Below the pieces are notes generated by a model. It was given only the letters and a program-made list of their open reading frames with translations. It was not told the DNA's origin and searched no databases. Below, piece after piece: positions 51,878 through 64,000 of a stretch of 64,000 nt of DNA. Position 1 is the first letter of the stretch, and each line of letters starts with the position of its first letter. Source of the DNA: Anoplolepis gracilipes. Taxonomy: Eukaryota > Arthropoda > Insecta > Hymenoptera > Formicidae. The stretch is taken from NCBI RefSeq assembly GCF_047496725.1, contig NC_132972.1, positions 10,379,001-10,443,000 of the forward strand, given 5' to 3'. Made by a program: the position numbers and the translations under genes.

Positions 51878-53606
51878 CATAGTGACATTTACAGAAATAA
51901 GCATCATGATGTGAAACGAATAAGGAAAATTGTAAAGCCAGCAAGAAGCTCGTTTGCCTTGTACCGAAGGGCAAAGGGGACAGTAGAGTATGAAACCACT
52001 AAGAACGCTGTTAAAAAGGAAAGAGATCGCTGCTGAATTTGATCATTTATTCTCCAAGGTATCTCTGAATTCTCCCAATTTTAATTTTAATAACAATTTT
52101 TAGAATTCTTTACAAACATGCTGAACATTCTTTATATATACATATATAATTATTCGATACGTTAATAGGAAAATCGACAATAAATTGATAATAAAATGTT
52201 ATAGTAGAATTTGAAATGTTATTGAAATAAAATTTAGAATTGGAAGTTTATCGCTTGTACAAATTCTCGTTTGTATTCTTTGTATAATTCTCATCAAAGC
52301 TGGTTTCTGACTGTATGTGCATCAAGTTAATGCATCCGTTATAATACCTAACAATTTTACTTAAACAAAGAACATTCTATTAGAACTTATGCCTCGGTTC
52401 AGTACGATTTATTTATAATGCACACGTATGACGTCATTGTAAGCCATTAATGCAAATGAAAGTATAGACATTACGCTAATGCTTCATAGAGAATGCATAA
52501 TAATAATAGTATTTGACAGCTTTAATAACACGATAAAAAAAAAAATATGTCACCACTACGAAGATTTGCGGAATGGACGTTATGGAATTTTTACATCGAG
52601 ATGCTACTAAAAAAATATCAGGATTAATGAAAATTCTATTTTTTCCATTTTAAGATATGTCATTTCTTAAATGATTTCGTATGACACCACGATCATCCTA
52701 ATTTTGCTTAACAAAAAATGTTACTGCACCAATATGCAAATGTTTTTTCTTTCATTATTTATTCATATTTCATTGTTAGAAAGAAAGATGTTAGTGACGC
52801 TAAAATGAAGATATAATCACGTAATTCAGTTAGAAATTATGCATAAAACTTGCAGGTGAATATGCAATGCAGGTGAATATTCCCTATTGTTTGAAATGTT
52901 GAGTAACGGGTGTTCCTTTATTTTGCTAACGCTTATAATTAAATCAACAATGGGAAGCTATAATGGACAATGGGATTAAATATACACGGAAGAAATTAAT
53001 TGCGCCAAAATAACATAAAGTATCACCAATGCCAGTAACAGTGTACAGTATACGTTTGCGTGTAATATGATTTTGAAAAACATAATGAAAAAGGTGTATA
53101 TAATGAAAAAAAGTGAACAATTGAGAGCGTGTACAGAACAATTAAGAGTTAACTTTAATTAAAGCAGCAGCTGGTACAAAGACGGGGTAGCTTTATCCGT
53201 TAATTTAATGTCTAACGTAAAACGCTTTACCCAACAGGTGCGACCCAAACAGTTTATATGAGCTCATATCAATCTGGCAATAAGTCCTCGTTAGAACATT
53301 TCTTCGGTTCAAGGCCTATGTCGCGCGATGACATAGGAAAATGACTGAAGGGCGGAATTCGCGCAACCAGACCGGTATGTGAACCAGACCGCGAGCTATA
53401 AATACGGGAACGTTAGGTTACGATATTTCCATCGTGTAGCGAGGAGCAATATTATACGTTTCAAGCGTATATTTCCGTCGATGGTAGAAGCTTCCGGTCC
53501 CCGCGCGCCATCGGCACGTGCATTATTCGCGAGGATGTGGGCGTCGCGCGTAATAATTTTCATGGGATCGACCTGTACTCGATACGTTCATACTGGGTGT
53601 GTAAAT

Positions 53607-53638
53607 GCGAGCGTGTGCGTGTGCGTGTGCGTGTGCGT
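53607..53638. repeat. (GTGTGC)n minisatellite-like tract
   Basis: About five GTGTGC units inside a GC-rich island. They explain the cysteine-valine run in the overlapping plus-strand frame, which is therefore unlikely to be a gene. Confidence 0.85.
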
Positions 53639-56600
53639 CATGCGTCGTGGCGCACGCGGATTGAACCGATCTACGCGTGTTGTACACGTTGCGTACACTA
53701 GAATTATCTCTCTTTTTCAGGATGGTGTGAAAGCAATCTCAAAAACTTTATATAAATAAATATATTGCACACATTTTATATTTTTTATTTTAAAAAAGAG
53801 TATACATACTACTTCGGGATAATATTTATATTTTTCTTTGAAAATTAATAGTTGCGTGTCTGATATCAATGTTTTAATATTTTGTATTAGCAAGAAAATC
53901 TGCGTACATTTGTGTATATTTGAGTTGGCATTCTATATAAAAAGCTAATAGACAGATATAGCTATTGGCATGTTTACAATAATTGGGCATGATTAATTAC
54001 TATAATAAATCACATGTATTAAATGTAAATTGTATTTGCTTTTCGATACCTTTGATCACGGCAAGAATATCGGAAATATATTAAATTTAATTTAATTACT
54101 TTAATCAATTCCGCGTCAGCAAATGTTTTTCTTTTTTTTATCGCAACTGATATCCGAAATAAATGAATTTCAAATTCGCGGAAGGATTAAAGTCCGTCAG
54201 TCCGAGTTTTCCTTCGCTCAAAAGATATGCTCTTTGATGCACACGTCATTATTACACACGTGTTGCAACATATACGCAACAATACGGTCAATGCACGTAT
54301 ATACGCGCAGACACGCGCGATTACTCTAATTGCGTCGGGATGCCGAGGTGATTCAGAGGCCGCGGCCGCACACAAAAACGGTTTATTATATTTAATAAAA
54401 CGGTCGATTATACGAGGGCAGAGAGCGTTTTCGTTCCGCGCGCGGGGAAGTTGAAGCGTCACGCGCGCTTGTATATACGGTAATAATAGCGCGACTGTCG
54501 CCCCCGACACTTATGCGCGATTACTCAATCGGTTCGCATATACATATATCGCAACGAGTCAAAGTCCCGGGACTCAAATTCACACATTCAACGCGATACA
54601 TTCGCCCGCTCTCAATACTTACAAGTACTACGGATTAACGTCTAGCGTGAAATTTTCACGTAATTCTTAACGCATTAACCGGTCGCACGATCCGCTAGAT
54701 TCGCATTTCTTTTCCTGAACAATTTTTTTTCATGCAATAGAGATAAAGCAAAATTTTATCATTTCGCTATTTATAATTATTTCATAATAATTATAATTAT
54801 TTATAGTTATTTTATAATTTCGATATTTACATGGCGATATTTAAATGTCAAATGTAAGAAAAATATCCTCAAGTTATACAATATATTTTTTTTGTTATAT
54901 AAGCATATTCTGAAAGACGAATTTCTAAAAAAAGTTGAGTAATGGACAGAGGGTTAATATGTGATACAAATTTACACGTGTCTCGCGTAAAACGATGCTT
55001 AAGGTTAACTTTAAGAAAACTTTAATGTCACGTTATATAAATTGCAGTGCGGTGATATGTTGCAGCGATTACATAAATCATCAGGTTTAATCACAATTAA
55101 ATTAACTTTTCTAATCTATCTGCTGATAGTATTATGCTTTATATAAAAGAACTTTATAAAAGAAGGAAGTCATTAATTTAAAATAAAATAGCCATTATTT
55201 CATACGTTTGTTATTTAGTAGATTTTGTTTGAGCAAATCGATATGTAAAAGTGATTAATTATAACTAAAGGTAATTATTGTAAAAAATTTTCCTACTCAT
55301 ATGTATATGTATATATGAATTAATATACCAATAGCTATTCAGGATTAACATATGCTTCTCATCAGGATTTAATTTCCGCGCGGCTATGCAATTCCACTTT
55401 TCGACATTAAAATCTCAATAATTTCATTCCCAATGGTACGGACATCAATAACGATTCAAATAAGCGGAAACACCATTGTGAAGCAATGGCGCTAAATAAG
55501 CGTCAAATGTAAGCTCATTCATCGCAATTAGTAACCGTTATTTACCGTAACCACGGTCGATTGTCACTCAACAAGAGCGACTTAAAAGTGAGAATACTCA
55601 ATTATCGGACTTTTTACACGTTCAACTTTGTGTGCCATTCGTACAACAATGCATCTGTATATTGAAAGCGAGCATTGATAGAAACTTAGCCAAGTGGTAG
55701 CTATCCAAGTAACGCACATTGAGAAGGATTATTCCCGGGTGCGAGTCGAAGTCATCCCTTTGTGTGGCAAACGAAGTTCTGCTCTCGGAATGAGAGAGAC
55801 ACACGATTCGTTTTCAACAATGAAGTCTCGCTGACAGACAACGAAGTCTATTACGCATCTCGTAAATTATTGACGTCGCACGCATGTCGTGGAGCGTGTA
55901 AACCGTGTTTCTCGATTATTAGCATTGATTGACGCTGTCGTCCGCGACTCGTGCCAGGGCGAATTATCGATGCCTAATATTTCATATAGCCGAACAGCGA
56001 GATGTAAATATAAGTATGCATGAATCATTCATTGTCTGTAGTATAGTGTGTCGCTGATTGTGTTTCTTGGAAGAGAAGTCCAAAGTATATTCGCATGTTA
56101 TCGTTTAAAGTTAATAATTGAGTTAATAATTCAGCGTAATATTTTCTATCTAATTATATTATATTAAATAATTATGTTATACAATCATAATTATATTATA
56201 TTATAATTATATTATTGTGGCGTTGATAAATCGGGAAATATTTTTCTTTATTTTTTAACGAACGGCGCCACCGTGTAAAAGACGTCGCGTGCGCCATCGT
56301 ATTTATATATATTTCATGATATCTAAACTTAGCCACCACATGAAATTCGAGTCTGAATGGAACGTCGTCCGATCGCTTAAATAGGGAACCGAACGTCATC
56401 AGTCGATTCATTTCTCCAGTTTTGCAGCGGCAGACACGATCGAACGGGAACTTTCTCTATCCATTGCGAGCGTCCTCGAGGAGCGAAAAACACGCGTGCC
56501 TCGTCCGCGGAATCACTGAATCATGCCGAAAGAGATTCTGTGAAACGACACGCATAAATCTCGCGAGATAACGCGATAAATAACATCGACGCGGTCGATG

Positions 56601-58499
56601 GAAATATTCAGCTGGAATCTGGAACGGGGTCGACCAGACCCCTCCCTTTATCCTCTACCCCATTCCGCTTTTAATTTATATACCATATATTCTCTCTGAG
56701 GCTTCGGAAAATTCGTATGCATCAGATGTTTCGTCGTAGCGTAATCCCAAAGCGAATTCGTTTCCCCGTAAAAAAAGGGTGTCAACATCAACAAGCCAGT
56801 ACAATTTGCACGCGTTTAAAAATATAAACCCGAGTATAATATTTTGTATAATAACGCATACATTATTACAAAAAAAGTTCACCCGAAAAAAATTATTCAT
56901 TAACCTTATGTTAAAATAATTTTATTTTTTTGTTTTCATGAACTTTTATGTACATTTTAATTACTGTCACTAAAGAGTTATGTAATTAGACAATTATAAT
57001 CATATTATATAACTATGCAAACTAGATAATTATAATTTTATACTTTCCATTAGATACTTGGCTATACTTTTAAGTATAATGTATATGTATATAAACTTTA
57101 ATTGTGTGTATGGCTGGAAAAGTTATAATAATTAAGAATATGTGTGTACATTTATTTAAAAAATAACAAATAAATGTAGTTTTCAAATGTACGTCACGTT
57201 TAAACAATAATTACTATCTTTGTCCAAACAATACAAAATTAAAAAAAAAAAAATTTACAAATTGGTGATGTAATAAAATAGCGATATTTCTTTTGTGAAC
57301 CACCAGATTGTAATTACAACAAACTGTACTGAATATCGATGAATCTGATAGGAAAGAAAATTATCAGAGGAGTAATTAGAGCACTAAAAGCAACGTCGCC
57401 AGATGAAATCTAATTGCAAGACAAGCTTTTAAGATAGCGAGAGATATCAATTTGCTGCAAAAGATATTAATCAAAAGCTTTAGGTTTCTCCTTCTCTTCA
57501 TTTTTGCAGAGATTATCGCTCAGAGATCAAACCTTCACTTAGATAAGAAGTTTTCTTCGCATTATCGCTCTAGCAAAAATATTATATACCAAACACCTGC
57601 AGCTATTTTTATAATCATAAACAGTGATTACGTAATAAAATATGAAAGACCGGCCTCCGCACAAAGAATAAGCAACGATTTGCAGAACATTGCGGATTTA
57701 TCGCGATTATATTTTTGAAGCTGTGTGATCTATTTTAAGAGATAATACATTGCTTTCTTAGCAGTCTATAAATCATGTTGTTATCTTGACCCGCCCTAAA
57801 AAGAGCTACTTTATTATGATGTGCAGCGAAACATTATCGTGCGTTATGTAGATAATGAATACATATTGAGATCAGTTATCCGAGACAATTTTTCTTACTA
57901 TGATAATAAAAAAAACAAATTCGCACACTCTTATGTTCAATATTAACCTGTCTTTCAGTAAGTATATAACTATCTTTCTTGTGTTAACATTAAGCAAATA
58001 ACATTTGAAATCAATGTAATGTTAAATAAGAAGTTAATTAAAAGTATCTAAGAAATAAATTATATAATTAAGAAATTAAATATTTTCTTGACATTTTTTA
58101 AATTCTTAAATATTATTTTTTATATATATCCTGTATGGTAATATTTTGTTTTTCGCGTTCAAATAAAGACAATAGTTCTCGTAAAATATATTAATTGTAT
58201 GTAGAGCAAATACACAATGAATGCTACTATATACACCCGTATATTCGGCCGGTGCAAGTGCACCAAGCGGGCGCGATCGAGTGCATGTGTACCCAGCCGT
58301 GAATTAAAATGCATGACCGTACTCCAAGAGAGAACTCATTTAAATTTGTGCCAGACGGATGAGCGTAGAAGTCCTTCGTGCAAGGATCGAAGACAAGTTG
58401 AACTCTACGCGACGGCGAGACAGGAATATTGAACTTTTTCGGCAGAAGACAAGGCGCTTCTCCCTCCCTTCTGTGGTACTCTTACTATGTCGATATCTC

Positions 58500-58549
<50 letters not shown>

Positions 58550-59330
58550 CTCGTCGCGAGCAGGTACGAGGAGCCACGGCAGCGGAGTCTCGAATTACGG
58601 TCGGCGGGCGCCCCTCCCCCCATTTCCCCCTGAAATCAATACCGCGACCTACGATTGATAGCGTACCCCGGCAGCGCGCTCCCCATAGTTGTTCATTTTA
58701 TATATATATATATATATGAACGAGAGTAAGCAAGATAAAGGAGAGAGAAAACGAACGTGCTGACGACAATCACCATGGTCCCTCTGGCTTCCATTAAAGC
58801 CCACGGACAATTTCTCGTCTGCTGGAAAACGTAATAGTCCAGACGGTGAGGCGCGATGGTGGAACACGCGAGGATGCGCAGGAATAAAGGGAGAAATTTC
58901 TATTCTTCGCGATATGAAAGAGCCTCTCTCCTCCATGAAAATGCGCAAATGTACTCTCGACGTGCCAGCAAAATTAACGCTCGAGCTCGAGTAAAGCTTG
59001 ACCTACTAACACAGCTGAGGAAAATTGTCCTTAGACGCCAGACATGTTACGTTAATTGCATCGGAAACGGACATTAGCATCGTCTGTCGACCGCGTCTTG
59101 CATTGTTCGCACAATGTAGAGAGATTTTTCTTTCTCTTTATTCAGGATATTTTTATCTGAAATTTCTTAACTAAAGTATCTACAGTTGTTTGTTTGCTTA
59201 ATTTAACCTAGCGTAAAAAAACTTGGCAATCCCGCCGGGTAATCGTCCGGAGTTAGTTCATGACATTTATGACATTTGTTTATTTATTGCTCGGCTGAAT
59301 GTGTTGTATGTCAAGATTAAATGATTGCAA

Positions 59331-59441
<111 letters not shown>

Positions 59442-60240
59442 ATATGAAGATTTAATTATTAAAAACTAATTTTTATAATAATTATGTAGATAATTATTTT
59501 TGCAAACATAACTGTTCTCTTTTTATGCTTCTTAAGAAAGACACAAAAATTCAGTCAATTAATAACTCACGGTTTATACATAATAAATAACTGATATTAA
59601 CAAAAACCAGTTATCTAGTACAAGATTTGCTAAACTTTAAGGCAGATATCAATCGATTCCTCGATGTTTATTTTTTACGATAGTTAGAATACGAGACTTA
59701 CAAGTTAGAATGTAAAAAGAAAAATAAAAAAAGATTGCAAACAAAAAATCTGTAATGAACGTTTATATTTCTGGCCGAATATACTTTTTGTTCTAAAAGC
59801 GTATACATATTCTTTTTTTTTTTACCGAAGACTTTTGCCTTTGCTAAAAGAAAAAGAAAGAAATAAAAGAAGTTCTGATTGTACAAAAGTTAGATGAAAT
59901 CGAGTTTTTAAGTTTCAACCACCGGCTGGCGATGCCAAAAAGAGAATCTAGAAGGAAAGTTGAATTTTTTTTTTTTTTGCGACAAAAGAATATCCTTAAA
60001 TGCCGGCACATTGCCGCGCGAAGTATTTCGCGTTACTTGGCCGGATATTTTTCCAACAAGACGCAGATGGCTCCAAGGATGCGACGTCCTTGGCGGACGC
60101 TAATACGCATCTCTTTCGACGAGCGATGTGTGTTTGAGAAGTTTCGAATAAGTTTGCGAGCGACGCAGCGTCACGAAGTGTCTGCCTTAAAAATTATGAA
60201 CCAACACGATTTGTAAGCAATGTAATCATTTTCATAATAT

Positions 60241-60297
<57 letters not shown>

Positions 60298-63200
60298 CTG
60301 CACAATTTATATTTATAATATTTTGTACGCATTTATTTTCACTTATACTTTATAGCGATTTAATTTTAACGAGGATTAACAATGACGATAATTTTAACTT
60401 TTTCAGAGCAGACAAAATCAAATCTATTGCGATTAAGTAAAAGATAAATTCTTCTAATATTAATGCTCTTGTAATGTTCAATTAATGTATATTTGAATAT
60501 GATTTTAGTTTGAAATTTTTCATTAAAATTTTTAAACGATTTAAAATAAATAGAAACAACTCCATCTATTTTTATAATTATATAAAAGGTATGTTTATGC
60601 TATGAATATTATCTCTGCAAGTGTATACATCGTTATTTGCGTCGATGCATTCTTTACACAACTTGTACTACGATTATGATAGATAATTAATCATTGCTCT
60701 CGCATAGACTATTTTTGTGTTTGTACTTGAAACTGAACAGTCTGAAAATATTATAAAGTGCAAGCTAATAGTCTCGAGGCGTTTTGCTTGATACGACGAG
60801 AACAAGTTTCGCAAATAACATCCGCTATTTTTGCTTACCAGAGTTTCGTACGATCTTTGATCGTGTGGAGAAATATAATCTATCGCTTGTTCACAGACTT
60901 TTAACGTGAAAAAAACTGAACAAAAATGCACAACACGTATCAATCATAAATAACACGCAAAATACATTTCCCAATAAAACATCAATCATAAAATAAATGA
61001 ATATACAATTTAATCTTCTACAATCTGACAATGAAAAAAAAGAAAAAATCCTATTAATCCCATCGTTTGAAAATATTTATATTTTAACATTATATTTTTA
61101 AAGTATTTAAAATTTCCATGTATAATTTAAAAAAAAATAAAATAGATGAATGGAATGAATATATAATAGAGGAATATCTTTCCTAAAAACAGCATATTTT
61201 TATCATGTGCAACATCGATATTCATTCTTTCCACGTTTTAGAGAGAACCGGTATCACATTGATTAGTAATATCGTTGTCGGACAGTTTGTTTGTACTACT
61301 AAAGCTAGTCTTGTATGCTCGTTGCATACTAAACATTGCGTAAGCCAGCCGTGATAGTCTTTTAGAAAAGATAAGGCGAGTTTCTTACGTAATCTTTTAC
61401 GCTGATCTTTTATTAATCGATAAGAGCACAATTATTGAACAAATATTGTATTTTTATCTACCCATCGTAAATTCATTATTGAGTAATTTTAATTGATCCA
61501 AAAAAAGATGGCATAAAATTTCTACAACTTTATTAATACCGTCTTTCAAATAATAAGTATTGCAATTCTATCTTTCTCTTTATTTGAAAGGCATTTCAGA
61601 ATCTAACGTTGTAATATATTTTGCAAGATTAGAAAAGTAGAAAGTAGTATAAAGATTCATATAACAGTTTCGAATTCACACATTTTTATTATCTCAACAG
61701 GATGTCATCAAGAAGATCATTTGAGAACTAAAGTGTCAGATTGCAAAGATATTATTTTAAAAAGAAACTGGACAGATCAGTTATGTCAGAAGTTAATAAA
61801 TCTAATACGTTTCACATTGAATTTGACGTTGTAAAATTAAAATTTTTATTTTCATAAATGTTTGTATCAGTTTTAAAATCGTGGTACAGTCGCTATAAAA
61901 AAATTAATTCGATGAAAGATAATATTTATGATTTTGAGTTTAAATTATATTCTATAGAAATCTTTACTTAATTCGCAAATTAATTTTTATATTTTAAGAC
62001 TAAAAATGCAATTTCAAATTAATAAATCTCTGAAATATATTAAATTCGTTAACTTTCGTAGATGGTCCAGTTCTTCCTTAATCGAGTAGGCGGAAGTGCT
62101 CTCGTTTTTATCTCGCTACGCGAATGGATAATCGAGCAGACGTATTCGTCATCGACAGTGAAAGAGTTAAGTAGCAAGAAATGGGCGCTATCCCCCTTTA
62201 CTCCGCTCCAACTTTCCCCAGCTGGTTAGTCATCGAGGAGCCGTTGAAACCGGCTGTCCCGTCACGTCGTCGCGACGAACGCTCAGATCATCGAGGCTGC
62301 ATTCCACTCGGCGAAGAATGCATGTCAATATCAATAATGCACGTATAACGTACGAAGAAGTATTTAGAAATATTTACATATCCGGCAATGCCAAAGTGAA
62401 AATGAAAATTTGATCGTCCACGGAAATAATTCAATTTTTGATGAAAAGAGAGCTTTTAACAATCTTAACAATTAGCATATATTCGATTTGACTATAAATG
62501 ATAAAAGATCAGATATTTGCAATCGCTAAGCAAGTTAATGGCTCGATAATAGCCAATAATAATGTATGTGTGTATCTGTGGAAGGGGATACAAAATTAGA
62601 TGAACATCTTTTGATTATTTCATTAAGAGTCGATTCTAGTAAGTCTTTAGGATAATATATAATACATTAATATACATAAGAGAACATTAGACATCGATAC
62701 GTTCATCATAAAACTTTGATATTAAATCGATTAATAAAAAAATTTGTGACATATAAATATGTGTATAAATATATCTGTAATCGTTAATATATTAAAATAT
62801 ACTCTTATTGTTAATGTATTCGAATAAGTATATTATTTTTGCATTTTTTATTAATATATAAACTGTAACCATATATAAAACTTATTAATCTATCATTCAT
62901 CATTAAAATTTTACAATTAGATAAAGCAAAGCGATGATATTAATATTTTTATCGTTAATCAAACGTCGAGCGTTAAATTGTAATATTTAATGTGACAACG
63001 TAACTATGTTAATAATTCAATCTATGAAAATTCAACAAGGATGTAATAATATAATATTTCATTAACAAAATTGTAAAACTTTTATCCCATCCCTCGTGAA
63101 ATTACATCTACGCACATACATATAATATAATACATATCAGCCTTGCTAATAAATTTTAACTAAATTACTATTTAATTATTATTTAATTATTGCGTCATAT

Positions 63201-64000
63201 TATGTCAAAGCCGTATATCAAAGAATAAAAGCATATCTCAGCGAATAGTCTGTAATGCGATAAGCTTGGTTAATTATTACGTAGAGCTAACGACAAGTTT
63301 AGATGCATTAAGCTCGGCTGCTATTATCAGCAGCGTTTAAGTCACCAAAGAAGCTTATGATTTTTTTACGATGCAGTTGATTACATCATCTTAAATTTTT
63401 CATTAGTCTTTTTACGCGCAAAATCGTTTCTAATAATATTCTTCTAATAATTCTAGTATTATCCTCTAGTAATTCTATTCTAATATCTTCTAATAATATT
63501 CTAATATTATCACAATATAAATATGTTTCTTTATGTTATAACAATTTTATAATGTTGATAATCCCTAGGCTTTACCTTAAAACTCAAAACGTCGGATCTC
63601 AAAGCATCTGATCCACGTGCCATATTTTGACGTAGTATTTCCTACCATACATCAGTATGTCCAAATAACTACGTCGTGTTTTTGAATCTCATCATATCAA
63701 GGTCATATCTCCGATGAAAACTTGCCATCGTGACTATCGTCACGTTTCATCGAATATCTCGCGCGAGCTAGAGAAGCACGTATATTTTGTAGCAAATCGA
63801 TTGCAAAATAAAAAAAAAGAGAAGGAGAAAAGGAAAGAAGAAGAGAGAAAAGAAATAACGTTCGTGAGAAATAGCGAGAAAGAGGTTGACAAACTTAAAA
63901 TGTGACGCAGGTCGTGTTCTTAAAATAATACCCATCGCGTGACCATCCGCGCCTCGTCATGCATATTCATCACGGAATTACATAACAAAGTCGAACAACA

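Noticed and set aside
53379..53759. 126-codon plus-strand frame
   Set aside because: It spans the GTGTGC repeat (cysteine-valine run) in a CpG-rich island, and no homology was recognised.

Overview
This is a window of an insect nuclear genome. It is AT-rich, short GT-AG exons are scattered through long introns, dinucleotide repeats ((GA)n, (TA)n, (CA)n) are abundant, and CpG is not visibly depleted. These traits together suggest a hymenopteran, probably an ant. That placement is an inference from composition and gene style, not from a diagnostic marker. The long open frames that match no exon are mostly chance frames.

Four protein-coding genes can be rebuilt exon by exon. (1) Plus strand, 7059-15891: the 3' part of a FAM102/EEIG1 homologue (NT-C2 domain protein). 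Its first exon or exons lie left of the window. It carries a large extra phase-symmetric exon (9940-10647). (2) Plus strand, 23189-30157: a complete 13-exon, 724-residue 'nose resistant to fluoxetine' (NRF-6/NDG-4) type membrane acyltransferase. (3) Minus strand, 33638-30605: a complete 9-coding-exon, 653-residue active myotubularin (mtm, MTM1/MTMR2 group), convergent with gene 2. (4) Minus strand, 40838-37447: the 3' part of a homologue of vertebrate C1orf21 (DUF4612). It has a long extra C-terminal exon, and its N-terminal exon was not found in the window.

The remaining sequence is intronic or intergenic. 1-7058 is most likely FAM102 intron. 15892-22685 and 34480-37190 are intergenic or UTR. 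40839-64000 is probably the large first intron and upstream region of the C1orf21-like gene. Within these lie a perfect 124-bp-arm palindrome (41283-41533), a mariner-type MITE with TA duplications (43571-44172), two foldback elements with long imperfect inverted arms (25637-26410 and 48504-49411), a decayed duplicate of an NRF exon (27381-27520), a possible retroelement gag remnant (49764-49952) and many microsatellites.

The genes do not form a pathway. Two (FAM102, mtm) belong to families that act on membranes and phosphoinositides, but their adjacency is probably coincidental. I found no tRNA, rRNA, CRISPR or recognisable miRNA, and no convincing new multi-gene system. The most unusual items are the palindrome, the ghost exon and the lineage-specific extensions of FAM102 and C1orf21.
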